Assembly (NCBI GenBank): GCA_017480385.1 | Contig: JAFVAT010000013.1 | Span: 1 to 64,000 of the forward strand | Direction of reading: 5' to 3' | Length of the DNA: 64,000 bases | Source: Alphaproteobacteria bacterium | Lineage (GTDB): Bacteria; Pseudomonadota; Alphaproteobacteria; CAAGCB01; CAG-977 | Shown here: piece by piece, positions 45,448 to 55,893 of the stretch | Layout of the letters: each line of letters opens with the position of its first letter | Position numbering within the stretch: the stretch's first letter is position 1 | Translations under genes and position numbers: made by a program | Notes under the pieces: model-generated | The model's database searches: none | Seen by the model: only the letters and a program-made list of their open reading frames with translations | Told to the model about the DNA's origin: nothing

Positions 45448-46695
45448 TTATAACGGTACATTTTCCTTTTTTAATACCTTGACCATAAACCAGCGTTTCA
45501 AGGAACGTCCGTAATGGAACACAACGGCGCCCCACAAAGCGGAAATCACCGATCCGCAAATAACGCCCAAGCGGATTTCCTGCTGCATTGTTTCCCCCGG
45601 CAGAGCCAATTTGCCGACAAACAGAGCCATGGTAAAGCCTATTCCGGCCACAACCGCCACGCCATACAGATCCAGCATCGTCACGGACTTGGGGAAAGAA
45701 GCAATTTTTAATTTAATCAAAACCCATGTCGTTGCAAAAATGCCGATTTGTTTGCCGAAGAACAGTCCGAAAATAATCCCTAAAGTCAGCGTATGCGTAA
45801 ACGTTTCCGCCGTAACGCCGCCCAAATACAATCCCGCGCTGGCAAAAGCAAAAATCGGCAAAATAAAGAAATCAACCCAAGGCTTTAACTTTTTCATTAA
45901 TTGGTTCAACGGAGATTCCTTTTCACCGGAGACACGCATCGGATAAGCCATAGCGACAACAACGCCGGCGATCGTCGTATGGATTCCTCCGTTTAAGAAG
46001 CAATACCACAGCACAACGCCGAGAAGCAGATAGGGCAGGAAATTCGTAACGCGCATTTTATTTAACAAATACAGCGCAAACGTTGCGATACATGCATAGC
46101 CCAACAAAGAAAGGTAAACCCCTTGATTATAGAACAGCGCAATAATAATAATCGCGCCCAAATCGTCAAAAATCGCGATTGCCAGCAAGAAAATTTTAGC
46201 TGCTTGGGGAACGGCCCCTCCGACCAGCATTAAAACACACAGAGCAAAAGCAATATCCGTCGCGGTGGGAATAGCCCAGCCGTGCATATATTCCGGCGCG
46301 GCATGATTAATAATTGCATAAATGATCGCCGGACAGCAAATCCCGCCGACAGCCGCGATACAGGGCACAAGAACCTGCCGGATATCGGACAAAAAGCCTT
46401 CTTTCATCTCGCGTTTCAATTCCAAACCGACCGATAAAAAGAAGAAAACCATTAAAACATCATTGACCCACCATTCAATGGATTTCGGGAACATAACGTC
46501 CCTGACACCGATCGTAATCGTTGTTTCCAAAAAGTGATGAACCGGTTCACGCGCGGCTGTATTTGCGCAAACAATTGCGGCCACCATTGCAAAAATCATA
46601 ACCAGACCGCTGGTTGCTTCATTATTTAAAATTTTTTCAAACCATGCTCTTGAAAAAAGGCGAACGGGCGCCGTTTCTGCGTGTTCTTGTGTCAT
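45448..46695 (-). CDS. nhaA: Na+/H+ antiporter NhaA
   Basis: 415 residues from the ATG at 46695 (AAAGGGG upstream). It exchanges internal Na+ for external H+. Signatures are GWAIPTATDIAFALCVL, the ion-binding Asp pair in AIFDDLGAI, and the closing GVVVAMAYPMR region. Around eleven hydrophobic segments are visible. It follows the TPR-methyltransferase genes after a ~64-base gap on the same strand, downstream of the Na+-pumping oxaloacetate decarboxylase. Confidence 0.95.
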   Translation of the reverse strand: MTQEHAETAPVRLFSRAWFEKILNNEATSGLVMIFAMVAAIVCANTAAREPVHHFLETTITIGVRDVMFPKSIEWWVNDVLMVFFFLSVGLELKREMKEGFLSDIRQVLVPCIAAVGGICCPAIIYAIINHAAPEYMHGWAIPTATDIAFALCVLMLVGGAVPQAAKIFLLAIAIFDDLGAIIIIALFYNQGVYLSLLGYACIATFALYLLNKMRVTNFLPYLLLGVVLWYCFLNGGIHTTIAGVVVAMAYPMRVSGEKESPLNQLMKKLKPWVDFFILPIFAFASAGLYLGGVTAETFTHTLTLGIIFGLFFGKQIGIFATTWVLIKLKIASFPKSVTMLDLYGVAVVAGIGFTMALFVGKLALPGETMQQEIRLGVICGSVISALWGAVVFHYGRSLKRWFMVKVLKKENVPL

Positions 46696-46759
46696 AAAAT
46701 CCCCTTTCTGATTCGATTTCATTTTCTTATTAAAAAGAAAAAAAGAAAAAATCAAGTTT

Positions 46760-48163
46760 TTATATTTTCTTCCCAATGGTCAGCAGACCATAAACCGGCT
46801 GCCCCAGCTCTTCGCGCAATTCAACGGGAAGCACTTTTTCCGCAATGAAATGATTTTTGCGCAGCTCATTTAAAATATACGATTTGCCGTGCATGAACCG
46901 TCCGGAAGGTTCCAATGCGTAATCGGCGTCATCGACTGTATTTTCGCTGACGGTAAAAACGACTCGTCCACCGGACTTTACGGCAGCCGACAATCCGGAA
47001 AAAACGGGAGATAAATCGCCTAAATACGTCAGTACATCAGCTGAAACAACTAAATCAAACTGATCCTGATGCAACGGCAAAAAAGAAATAATATCGTCTT
47101 GTATTAAGTCAGCATAAAGCTTTCTTTGCGCGGCCTTTTTCAACATTTCTGCCGACAAATCCACGCCTGTCAAATTTGACGGAACAAGCCCTTGGGCCGC
47201 CATTGCCGCCGCGCACAGCCCCGTGCCGCACCCCAAATCAAGAACGGATAGAGTCGGATCAAAGGCCAGCTCTTTCACGGCGGAAGCAATCAAGGCCGGC
47301 GCCTGATAATTCAGTCCTTCCAAAACAGAATCAAAAGAATCGGCAAAAGCGTCAAACAATTCCTGCACATAAGCCGCCGATGCTCGCTTTACGTCTGCCG
47401 CATCGTTCAGCGTTTCCAACATATGCTGCGCCGCCGGATTATCGGGAAACAAAGAAAGCCATTCGTCGGTTAAACGCATCACGTCTTCAGTTTTGTTTTG
47501 CAGCTGCAGATTATACAAACAGCCGCTGAGCGTAATATGCACAGTCGGATCTTCTTTGATTTGCAACAGCCTCAAATAAATTTCCGCGGCCTGGGCAAAA
47601 GCTTCCTTTTTTTCCAAAAATGAAGCATAAGCGAACAAATATTCTTCGTCTTTTGGAGAAAGCTCCAGCAATTGCCGATAAATTTTTTCAGCGGCGTCTG
47701 TTTGCCCTGTCATAACCAGCGCATAAGCCAAATTAAAAGAAGCCAAAGAATCTTCCGGCGCGATTTCCAGCGCTTTCCGATAAGCTTCCGAAGCTTCGTC
47801 ATACCGGTTCAAAGAGGACAGCATATTACCGCGGTGAATTAATGCGTTTAAGTATTCCGGCTGACGGGCCAGAGCCTGATCGCAAATGTTCAGCCCTTCT
47901 GCGAATCGTGCCGTTTCGAAACAGACTCCGGCCAAATTGCTCAGTGCCGCCGCGTCTGTCGAATTTAAGTCAGCCGCCTTTAAATACGCTTGTTCCGCTT
48001 TATCAAACTGCTTTAAGCCGTAATACGCATTCCCGGCTCCGATCCACAGAGAATAGTCAGTTTGCTGAGTGTTTAAAACAGGCAATACCAGTTCCAATGC
48101 CGATTGATATTCCGCCTGATTGTTCTTTTCATTAATGAGAGCGATTAAATGATCCGACTGCAT
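46760..48163 (-). CDS. TPR-repeat protein with C-terminal SAM methyltransferase domain (second copy)
   Basis: 467 residues from the ATG at 48163, which overlaps the preceding stop (TAATG). The N-terminal ~270 residues are tetratricopeptide repeats (AEQAYLKAADLNSTDAAALSNLAG and RYDEASEAYRKALEIAPEDSLASFNLAY are textbook units). The C-terminal ~190 residues are a class I methyltransferase: LDLGCGTGLCAAAM for SAM binding, then LTGVDLSAEML and LVVSADVLTYLGDL. Substrate unknown; TPR domains usually bring a protein partner. It is a paralogue of the gene directly upstream. Confidence 0.87.
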   Translation of the reverse strand: MQSDHLIALINEKNNQAEYQSALELVLPVLNTQQTDYSLWIGAGNAYYGLKQFDKAEQAYLKAADLNSTDAAALSNLAGVCFETARFAEGLNICDQALARQPEYLNALIHRGNMLSSLNRYDEASEAYRKALEIAPEDSLASFNLAYALVMTGQTDAAEKIYRQLLELSPKDEEYLFAYASFLEKKEAFAQAAEIYLRLLQIKEDPTVHITLSGCLYNLQLQNKTEDVMRLTDEWLSLFPDNPAAQHMLETLNDAADVKRASAAYVQELFDAFADSFDSVLEGLNYQAPALIASAVKELAFDPTLSVLDLGCGTGLCAAAMAAQGLVPSNLTGVDLSAEMLKKAAQRKLYADLIQDDIISFLPLHQDQFDLVVSADVLTYLGDLSPVFSGLSAAVKSGGRVVFTVSENTVDDADYALEPSGRFMHGKSYILNELRKNHFIAEKVLPVELREELGQPVYGLLTIGKKI

Positions 48164-49800
48164 TATTTCTTTTTCTGCGCCGCAAAAATCAGACATGAGA
48201 TATCTTCTTCTCCCCGGTACAAGATGCCCTCCTGCCGGTATATCTCCTGCAGCCGGGAAGTTTTTAACGCAGCGGAAACAAAATCGGCATTATGATGAAA
48301 CACGCCGGCGTTGAATGAAAAGGGCCGTTCTTTTCCGGTTAAAGGGAAAATGGAAAAGACGAACCGTCCTCCCGGTTTCAAAGCCGATTTCACCGCCTTA
48401 AAAACAGGCGCCAAATCCGCAAAACAGGAAAGCACATCCATACAGACAATCAAATCATACTGTTTGGCATTCTTTTTGGATTTGCAAAAAGAAATCAGAT
48501 CCGCCTCCTGCAAGTCATCATACGTTGACTGATCCGCCGCCAATTCCAACGTTTCGGAAGAAAGATCCACACCGACCAAAGCTCCGTCAAAAAGGGTGTA
48601 CTTTTTCAAAACAGCCGCCATAGCTCCCGCGCCGCACCCCAAATCCGCTGCATTCAGCGATTCAGCAAGCGGCACTTCCAATGTTTCCAACGTTTCTTCC
48701 AACAAAGACGGACCAAGATAAGAAGAGCTCAAAGCAATATCGCTTAATTCCTGTGCATAGGCATCATTAATCAAACGAACCAAAGAAACCGGAGCCGAAT
48801 CCTTTCTTTCCCGATTCAAAACGGCATCGCAAATAAATCGCGTTTCTTCGGATATGTCTTGTCGATCAGCCAAAATTTCAGCCTTTTGGCGGCACTGTTC
48901 CTCCAACCCCGCCTGCCGCATATTCCAGAACAATTCCCTTATCTGCAGCAGCCGTGCTTCGGAATCTTCCGGCATTTGCAGCAATAAATCAAAAGCACGG
49001 TCATATTCCTGCAGTTCAAAAAGCACGTATACCCACTGAACCTGCATTTCCTCCGACAAATCCGTCAAACAGGACAAGCTTTGAAGCGCATTGTCGGCTT
49101 CCTCGTATTCTTCAAGCGTTATATAGGCCTGTGAAACAGCGGACCAAACGTCCTGATTTTCATCACATGCCGTCAAAGCTTCAAGACCGTACTCAATAAT
49201 CTGAGCTTCTTCTTCCATTTCTGACAATATGGAATAAAAAAGCGGATCCTGAAGAACGGCCGCGCGGTTAACCTTCAGCGCTTTTTTAAGAAAGTGGTCC
49301 GCCTGCTGCATGTTTTCAAACAAACTGGCATAAAAAGCCGCCAGACAAAGAATACGTTCGTCCGCTTTAAAACGCAGATATAAGGAATCCATAAACGCAT
49401 ACAGCTCATCGGGCCGTTCCAAATGAAACAGCAACAGCGCTTTAAAGACATTTGCACTGATATTGTCTGCGGATTTTTCCAGAGCCTTATTCACAAAAAC
49501 AAGAGCTTCCTCTTGTCGGCCAAGGTTGTTCAGCACTTCGGCCAAACATAAATACCCTTCCGCCGGCAGCCGGCTGACGCGCTGCACCATTTGATCAAAA
49601 AAAGCCGTACTGACAGAGGAATGCTGCAGCCGACAAATCATACGGTTGGTCCAAAAAACTATGTTTTCCGGATCGTCCTTCAGCAATTCATCATAAACCG
49701 TCGCCGCCTCTTTATACCGCTTTAACAAAAACAGCCCGACTGCACGGGCTTGCCCCGTACAACCGGACGTTTCTTGTGTCAAAGCGTTTTCTTCTGTCAT
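48163..49800 (-). CDS. TPR-repeat protein with C-terminal SAM methyltransferase domain (first copy)
   Basis: 545 residues from the ATG at 49800, which overlaps the oadB stop (TGATG). TPR-like helical repeats fill the first ~350 residues. They are more degenerate than in the second copy but include YKEAATVYDELLKDDPENIVFW. The methyltransferase domain has AADLGCGAGAMAAVL, LVGVDLSSETL and LIVCMDVLSCFADL, closely parallel to the downstream copy. So the pair arose by duplication. Cofactor is SAM; substrate is unknown. Translational coupling to oadB is notable. Confidence 0.87.
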   Translation of the reverse strand: MTEENALTQETSGCTGQARAVGLFLLKRYKEAATVYDELLKDDPENIVFWTNRMICRLQHSSVSTAFFDQMVQRVSRLPAEGYLCLAEVLNNLGRQEEALVFVNKALEKSADNISANVFKALLLFHLERPDELYAFMDSLYLRFKADERILCLAAFYASLFENMQQADHFLKKALKVNRAAVLQDPLFYSILSEMEEEAQIIEYGLEALTACDENQDVWSAVSQAYITLEEYEEADNALQSLSCLTDLSEEMQVQWVYVLFELQEYDRAFDLLLQMPEDSEARLLQIRELFWNMRQAGLEEQCRQKAEILADRQDISEETRFICDAVLNRERKDSAPVSLVRLINDAYAQELSDIALSSSYLGPSLLEETLETLEVPLAESLNAADLGCGAGAMAAVLKKYTLFDGALVGVDLSSETLELAADQSTYDDLQEADLISFCKSKKNAKQYDLIVCMDVLSCFADLAPVFKAVKSALKPGGRFVFSIFPLTGKERPFSFNAGVFHHNADFVSAALKTSRLQEIYRQEGILYRGEEDISCLIFAAQKKK

Positions 49801-51149
49801 CAGCTGCACATCACCAATAAAATACCGGCGGCAACTGCTGATCCGATCACGCCGGACACATTCGGCCCCATAGCGTGCATTAAAATAAAGTTCGTCGGGT
49901 CAGCTTCTTTGGCAACTTTATCCGCCACACGCGCCGCCATTGGAACAGCTGATACGCCCGCAGCGCCGATTAACGGGTTAAGCTTTTCTTTGCTGAAACA
50001 ATTCATCAGTTTCGCCATTAACACGCCGGCTGCCGTCGCGATTGAAAAAGCAATCAGGCCCAACACTAAAATACCCAACGTCTGCGTTGCTAAAAACTTA
50101 TCCGCCGACAGCTTGGACCCTACGGTTAATCCGATAAAAATCGTGACAATATTGCATAGCTCGTTTGCCACGCATTTGGCCAGGCGATCGACAACCTTTG
50201 ATTCTTTCAGCAGATTGCCGAACATCAGCATGCCCATTAATGGAGCAGCGGATGGTACGAACAAAATGCACAGCAGAACAACCATGAAAACAAAAATAAT
50301 CTTTTCTTTGCGGGAAACTTCACGCAACTGTTTCATTCTGATTTTGCGTTCTTCCACTGTTGTCAGCGCCTTCATAATCGGCGGCTGGATAATCGGCACC
50401 AAAGCCATATAGGAATATGCCGCTACAACGATCGCCCCCATCAGTTCCGGCGCCAGACGTCCCGTTAAAAAGATCGCCGTTGGACCGTCCGCCCCGCCGA
50501 TAATTCCGATTGAAGCCGCCTGTTTCAGCGTAAAATCGACCAATCCCAAATCTGTCAGCGCCAACGCCCCTAAAACCGTTGCAAAAATACCGAACTGCGC
50601 GGCGCCCCCTAACAGAGCAACCTTCGGATTAGCAATCATCGGGCCGAAATCCGTCATAGCGCCCACGCCCATAAAGATAATCAGCGGGAAAATGCTTGGC
50701 GGCGCAATGCCAAAATTATAAATGTACAGCAAGAATCCCGTGACTCCATCCAAAACTTCCGAGACACCCGCCCCCGGCGCGTTGGACAGCAGTCCGCCAA
50801 ATCCGATCGGAATCAGCAGCAGCGGTTCAAATCCCTTGGCGATCGCCAAATAAATCAGCACAAGGCTGACCACAATCATAATAAGCTGCCCCGCCCCGAC
50901 GGAAACAATCATTGTTTCCGATGCCACGGCAGCATGTTCGGAAAAGAAGCCGTACAATCCGGTTGACTTAATCAGCAGAGCCAAAGAAGGGTGATTTTCC
51001 AAATAAGCGGAAAACGCCTCCCCCATACAGCCATGAGATGCCGCAATCAAAATATTGATCAACGAAATCAGAGCGCACACGGCAACTACCGCCCACATGA
51101 TAAAATTATGGCGTCTTTGTGCTTTAAAAAGCTGCGTATTGGAATCCAT
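49800..51149 (-). CDS. oadB: Oxaloacetate decarboxylase beta subunit (Na+ pump)
   Basis: 449 residues with about eleven hydrophobic segments. It decarboxylates carboxybiotin on OadA and couples this to Na+ export. Family stretches include [37 protein letters not shown] (with the key Asp), [17 protein letters not shown] and [20 protein letters not shown]. OadB, GcdB and MmdB are close relatives; OadA directly upstream decides for oxaloacetate. AAAGGGGG precedes the ATG. Confidence 0.94.
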   Translation of the reverse strand: MDSNTQLFKAQRRHNFIMWAVVAVCALISLINILIAASHGCMGEAFSAYLENHPSLALLIKSTGLYGFFSEHAAVASETMIVSVGAGQLIMIVVSLVLIYLAIAKGFEPLLLIPIGFGGLLSNAPGAGVSEVLDGVTGFLLYIYNFGIAPPSIFPLIIFMGVGAMTDFGPMIANPKVALLGGAAQFGIFATVLGALALTDLGLVDFTLKQAASIGIIGGADGPTAIFLTGRLAPELMGAIVVAAYSYMALVPIIQPPIMKALTTVEERKIRMKQLREVSRKEKIIFVFMVVLLCILFVPSAAPLMGMLMFGNLLKESKVVDRLAKCVANELCNIVTIFIGLTVGSKLSADKFLATQTLGILVLGLIAFSIATAAGVLMAKLMNCFSKEKLNPLIGAAGVSAVPMAARVADKVAKEADPTNFILMHAMGPNVSGVIGSAVAAGILLVMCS

Positions 51150-51160
51150 AGCGGCCCCCT

Positions 51161-52945
51161 TTAGTTCAGAGTCATCAACAGCTGGCCAGTTATGACCTGA
51201 TCGCCTTGATGCACCGCAATTTTGCCGACAATCCCGTCAGCCGGCGACGGGACGGGACTTTCCATTTTCATGACTTCCAAAATTGCGATCGGCTGCGCTT
51301 TTTTAACCGCGTCGCCTTCTTTAACCAGCAATTTTGTCACTGTTCCGGGAACCGGAGAAGCAATTTCTGTTCCCGTGCCGCCAGTCGCAGCCGGCTTGGC
51401 CGCAGCTTGTCCCGCAGGGCCGACGGTCACTTCAAACGTTTTCCCGTTTACCGTCACTTTATCACCGTCCAAAGACGCCTGATAAGCCCGACCGTTCACT
51501 ATAACATTGAAATCGCCCGATGTCACTTTAACCGCCGGTTTTTCTTTATAACGGACACCGATCTTCGCTTCCCCCTTCAGGAAAGCAATTCCCTTATCGC
51601 CGCAAGCCGCGGCAATAAAGATATTTTCGTCCGTTTCCGGCAGATTGTTTTCTTTCAAAATCTCACGGAAATGAGCAACCTGTTTTTTCGGATTGCGGTC
51701 ATTAATTGCCAAAGGAGATTCCTTCGTCGGTTCCAGTTTTAACTGTTCCGCCGCGATTTTCACAACTTCAGGATCCGGTTCATGCGGTGTGCGGCCAAAA
51801 TACCCCAACACCATTTTGCCGTATCCTTCGGCAATTTTCTTCCACGGTCCCTGCATCACGTTATTAAAAGCCTGCTGGAAATAGAACTGGGAAACCGGCG
51901 TCACAGACGTACCGTAACCGCCTTTGCGCACAACTTCCTCCATTGCCTTAACGATTTCAGGAAACTTATCCATAATGCCGTTGTCGCGCAGCATTTGCGT
52001 GTTTGCCGTCAAAGCGCCGCCGGGAAGCGGGGACCACGGCACGCGCGGTTCAACTTTCGTTGCTTCGGGCGGCAGCAGATATTCGCTTAAAGCGTTTTTC
52101 AAAAACTCTTCCGTTTCCAAAATCTTTTGCGGATCAACGTCTAAGACATAATCCGTTCCGCGCAAAGCGTGCCACATTGTCAAAACGTCCGGAGAACACG
52201 TTCCGCCGGAAACCGGCGCCAAAGACAGGTCCACCGTATCCGCACCGGCTTCGATCGCCGACATACAGCACAGGACGGAAGTTCCTGCCGTTTCATGTGT
52301 ATGGAAAGAAATCGGCTTGTCCGTCAGTTTGCGCATACGCTTGATTGTTTCATGGACAATAGCCGGCGTGCACGTGCCGGAAGCGTCTTTCAGGCATAAA
52401 GAATCGAACGGCACATCGGCCTCCAAAACGGCACGCAGGCGCTGTTCGTAAAAGTCGGGGTCATGCGCTCCCGTGCAGCCGGGCGGCAAAGACATAATCG
52501 TAATGGTCATCTGATGCTGCAGACCGGCCTCTTTAATCGCTTTTCCCGACACAATCAGATTATTCGGATCGTTCAGCGCATCAAAATTGCGAATTGTCGT
52601 CATGCCATGTTTTTTAAACAGCTTTGCGTGCAGTTTAATCAGATCGGTTGACATCGAATCCAATCCGACAACATTGATTCCGCGGGCTAAAGTCTGCAAA
52701 TTAGCGTCGGGCCCTGCAACTTCGCGGAACTTATCCATGACATCGAAAGCGTTTTCATTGCAGTAAAAGAAAGCGGATTGGAAAGCGGCGCCGCCGCCGG
52801 CCTCGAAATAACGGATTCCGGCGTCGCGAGCCATTTCAACCGCCGGGAAATAATCTTTCGGAAGGACGCGCATTCCGAAAACGGACTGGAACCCGTCGCG
52901 GAAAGCCGTGCACATAAAATTTACAACCTTTTTAGCCATTTTCAT
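51161..52945 (-). CDS. oadA: Oxaloacetate decarboxylase alpha subunit (biotin-dependent)
   Basis: 594 residues. The carboxyltransferase TIM barrel starts [17 protein letters not shown] and contains [10 protein letters not shown] and FHTHETAGT (metal ligands). The linker and C-terminal biotinyl domain carry the biotin site [14 protein letters not shown] about 30 residues from the end. The enzyme transfers carboxyl from oxaloacetate to biotin. A second ATG at 52939 is possible. It is encoded between oadG and oadB. The same architecture occurs in pyruvate carboxylase subunit B, but the oadG-oadA-oadB order points to the Na+ pump. Confidence 0.95.
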   Translation of the reverse strand: MKMAKKVVNFMCTAFRDGFQSVFGMRVLPKDYFPAVEMARDAGIRYFEAGGGAAFQSAFFYCNENAFDVMDKFREVAGPDANLQTLARGINVVGLDSMSTDLIKLHAKLFKKHGMTTIRNFDALNDPNNLIVSGKAIKEAGLQHQMTITIMSLPPGCTGAHDPDFYEQRLRAVLEADVPFDSLCLKDASGTCTPAIVHETIKRMRKLTDKPISFHTHETAGTSVLCCMSAIEAGADTVDLSLAPVSGGTCSPDVLTMWHALRGTDYVLDVDPQKILETEEFLKNALSEYLLPPEATKVEPRVPWSPLPGGALTANTQMLRDNGIMDKFPEIVKAMEEVVRKGGYGTSVTPVSQFYFQQAFNNVMQGPWKKIAEGYGKMVLGYFGRTPHEPDPEVVKIAAEQLKLEPTKESPLAINDRNPKKQVAHFREILKENNLPETDENIFIAAACGDKGIAFLKGEAKIGVRYKEKPAVKVTSGDFNVIVNGRAYQASLDGDKVTVNGKTFEVTVGPAGQAAAKPAATGGTGTEIASPVPGTVTKLLVKEGDAVKKAQPIAILEVMKMESPVPSPADGIVGKIAVHQGDQVITGQLLMTLN

Positions 52946-52955
52946 TCACCTTCTT

Positions 52956-53156
52956 TTAACCGTTTTTCAATTTTACCGCGACAGCCGCTGCGATCAAAGC
53001 CTCGTCCTCATCGGCTGCGGGCTTTTCGGATTCGTCCGTTACGCCTAAATATTTAAAAATTGCCGCCTGGGCATACATCACTCCCACCAGCAGCAGTAAA
53101 AACACAAATACGCTGGACATGCCGATCAGCGTTAATTCCAATCCTTCCACAAACAT
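52956..53156 (-). CDS. oadG: Oxaloacetate decarboxylase gamma chain
   Basis: 66 residues: one membrane helix (LTLIGMSSVFVFLLLLVGVMYAQ) and an acidic/basic tail. OadG anchors OadA to OadB and binds Zn in studied enzymes. It is short (usual ~80-120) and lacks an obvious His-rich tail. AGAGG lies 6 bases before the ATG. It is the first gene of the oad operon. Confidence 0.85.
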   Translation of the reverse strand: MFVEGLELTLIGMSSVFVFLLLLVGVMYAQAAIFKYLGVTDESEKPAADEDEALIAAAVAVKLKNG

Positions 53157-53363
53157 TAAAAACCTCTGATTTTAACTCGTACCTTACGTTTTCTTTTTAT
53201 ATAATGAACAAAATAATTTTTCAATTTCCTTCTTTCATTAACTTTTTATCTTTGGTCAAAGATACTGGAAAACTGTCTGTTTTTCTTTTTTGCTGGACAT
53301 ATTGCTTCTGACAGATAAAGCTACGGGAAAAATTTAATCCATCAGTTGTCGGGAAAGATCAAA

Positions 53364-53984
53364 ATGACTAAAGGAACCCTAGAAATCATTACCGGTCCGA
53401 TGTTTGCAGGAAAAACATCTGCTTTATTAAAAAAAGCGCGCTCTTTTGCCGGCGAAATGGTTCTGATCAAACCGTCCTTTGATACACGGTACGGTATCTG
53501 CGAAATCAAAACGCATGATGGCGTTGCCGCAGAAGCGTTTAATTTGACAAATACCAGCGAAATTTTGGAGTCACAGGTCATTAAAAAGGCTCAAGCCGTT
53601 TTTTTCGATGAAATTCAATTTTTTATGGAACCTTATTTCGGCGGAGATGTTATTTCCTGCATCAACACCCTGTTAAACAGGGGATTGTCGGTTGTCTGCT
53701 GCGGACTGGATATGAATTGGAAGGGAGAACCGTTCGAAATTATTTCAAAGCTGAAAACAATCGCCGATCGCTATACCGTCCTGCATGCCAGATGTTCGGT
53801 CTGCAACGAACCGGCTATTTTTACATACAAACGCGGCGGCTCCAAATCCAATATCGAACTTGGCGCTGCTGAAATTTACGAGCCCAGATGTGCCAAACAT
53901 TATCCGTTCAGCTCTGTTTACGATCCGGAGGATGAAGAGCAGAACGATATGGATTTAAGGCAAGGAGAACTATTTGAACTATAA
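53364..53984 (+). CDS. tdk: Thymidine kinase
   Basis: 206 residues from the ATG at 53364. It phosphorylates thymidine for salvage. The P-loop GPMFAGKTSALL (residues 11-22), the Walker B-like AVFFDEIQFF, the lid CGLDMNWKGEPF and the zinc-binding Cys set (HARCSVC and later RCAKHY) match type II thymidine kinases. An in-frame ATG at 53346 adds six residues and is less well placed. Confidence 0.93.
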   Translation: MTKGTLEIITGPMFAGKTSALLKKARSFAGEMVLIKPSFDTRYGICEIKTHDGVAAEAFNLTNTSEILESQVIKKAQAVFFDEIQFFMEPYFGGDVISCINTLLNRGLSVVCCGLDMNWKGEPFEIISKLKTIADRYTVLHARCSVCNEPAIFTYKRGGSKSNIELGAAEIYEPRCAKHYPFSSVYDPEDEEQNDMDLRQGELFEL

Positions 53985-55321
53985 AGGATTATCATCCAAA
54001 AAGGCGTCTGACTTTTATGTCAGGCATGAATACCTGATCATATTATGCTGCGTTCTCCTCTGGCACATAACCATGCTTGCCGCTTCCAACGGCCTTTTTT
54101 TGGAACGGATAACTATACCCACGCCATGCGGCTGCTGGATTTCATTCAGTCCGGATCATGGCAGGAAATTATGTACCGCCATGATAACTGCCCTTTCGGA
54201 CAAATGTTGCATTTTACCCGTTTCACGGATATGGTCCTGTACCTGACCGCCCTTCCCTTCCTGCCCTTTATGGAAGTCAAAAGAGCCGTCTTATTCGGAG
54301 GCTTCTTATATAATCCCGTCATTGCCTGTCTTTCCGCCGCCGCGTTGATTTGGGCAGGCAAATCTTTCTTCGGACCGCTGCTACGGGCGTTCGGCGTATT
54401 GTTTTATTTTGTTCAGGGTGCTGTTTTTTCTCTGTTCTTAGCAGGCAGACCGGATCACCATGTGTTATTGAATTTACTGCTGATCGTTCTTGTCGGCTGT
54501 TTACTGCATGGAGCCAAAACACAGAAAACGGCCTATTATAAAATAGCGGGCATTTTTGGCGACTTGTCTGTTTAGGCCACACCGGAGGGCTTTTTGGCCT
54601 GCGGATTTATTTTTGCAGGCCTGCTTGCAGCCTGGTTATTCAGGTTCCAGAACATGCGTCAAATCAGACTGTTCAACCAGTTCTTGTTTTTCAGTGCTGG
54701 ATCGTTAATCCGCCGATGCAGGGAATATTTTATCCGGATAACGGGCGGTTATCTGTTTTAATGGTTGTTATGTTGGGACTGGCTTTTCTGTCTTTTTACA
54801 TTGAAGAATTTTTGGAAAAAGAGCGGTATATTCATTCCTGTTCTGGCAGATTTTTCTCTGTTGCGGCGGCGGCTTTGCTTTCCTTTGGACTGACGCTCCT
54901 TCTGTTCGGACTGAAGCCTGTCTTATCCTCCCCTATCCCGCCGGATATTTATCAAATTTGGGCCGCTTCTGTTTCAGAACTACAACCAGGATTTTCAGGA
55001 GATTTTTTTCAGAGTGTTGCCAGGATTTTTCTTTATGTTTTAATGATTAGCCTTTTTGCTTTTCCTTTTTGTTCGATACGTGAAAAAAAACTATTAATCA
55101 CGATTGCAATCCCGTTGCTTTTTCTTACTTTTATGACACTGCTCACGCGCCGTTTCAGCAGGCCCTGTGCTGTACTTTCTGTTTTTACGCTTATGCTATG
55201 CTTTCATGGGCTAAGCAAAAACTTTAAAATACTTGTCAAAATCTATTCTGCCGCCAAAATTTTACTTCTTGTACTCATATTGGGATTTTACACGGCATCT
55301 GTATTTACCGCAGAAAATTAA
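53974..55321 (+). pseudogene. Decayed polytopic membrane protein gene (GT-C/PMT-like by appearance)
   Basis: A single former gene is spread over three reading frames. It starts at a TTG at 53974 (AAGGAG upstream, overlapping the tdk stop). The first frameshift is in a T7 run at 54095-54101, after which the frame resumes with DNYTHAMRLLDFIQSGSW. Next, an in-frame TAG at 54573-54575 sits where Trp is expected (V-stop-ATPEGFLACG), so TGG to TAG is likely. A second frameshift lies near 54685-54700, before WIVNPPMQGIFYPDNGRLSV. The joined product would have about nine hydrophobic segments. The TPEG and NPP motifs and overall build suggest a membrane glycosyltransferase (GT-C-like), but the family is uncertain. 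Three independent lesions show true decay. Confidence 0.8.
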
Positions 55322-55332
55322 AGATAAGTATT

Positions 55333-55893
55333 TTATTTATCATGTGGATTTCGATGCGTGTGATGCAGAGGATTGAGATATGTAAGTCCCTGAACCAATT
55401 GAGTTCCATTGGCATCCGTCAACCCGACCAAAGAGGCATTGCCCTTGTCGTTTACATAAACAACGGCATAATGGACGGCTGCCGGCAGCAATGTGTGTTC
55501 TTTCGGGAAACGCAAAACAGAAGAAGCAAAGCGAATGTTAGGGCCATGTTGTTTCGAATCAAATAGTGAAGGCGGCATAACAGCATATTTTAACAGCAGT
55601 TCCCGCGGATGCAGTCTTTGACCGCTGAATTTAGCGACAAATGCGGCACGGCCATCATCAAAACGCTGAACGACAACAGCCCCTTTTTCTTTCACAAGCT
55701 CTTCAACGGGGATAAAATTATAATACCGAATGCGGACTGCGGAAGAAAACGCATCCGTCTTCATATCTTCAACCCAAACAGGCAGCAGAAGACGAATGCC
55801 CGTTTCAAATATTTTGGAATCGGCCAAATAACGAACCATCAAAAAACTTAAAATAAAAAAAGAACAGCCAAAGACTGCAAGACCTCGTTTCAT
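55333..55893 (-). CDS. GDYXXLXY domain protein
   Basis: 186 residues from the ATG at 55893, which overlaps the DUF4401-like gene's stop (ATGA) and has AAGGAG upstream. One N-terminal membrane helix (GLAVFGCSFFILSFLMVRYL) leads to a periplasmic domain. It contains LHPRELLLKY, a divergent form of the GDYxxLxY motif, followed by AVMPPSLF. GDYXXLXY proteins are normally encoded with DUF4401 and DUF2157 membrane proteins, and here all three are adjacent. Biochemical role unknown. Confidence 0.75.
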   Translation of the reverse strand: MKRGLAVFGCSFFILSFLMVRYLADSKIFETGIRLLLPVWVEDMKTDAFSSAVRIRYYNFIPVEELVKEKGAVVVQRFDDGRAAFVAKFSGQRLHPRELLLKYAVMPPSLFDSKQHGPNIRFASSVLRFPKEHTLLPAAVHYAVVYVNDKGNASLVGLTDANGTQLVQGLTYLNPLHHTHRNPHDK

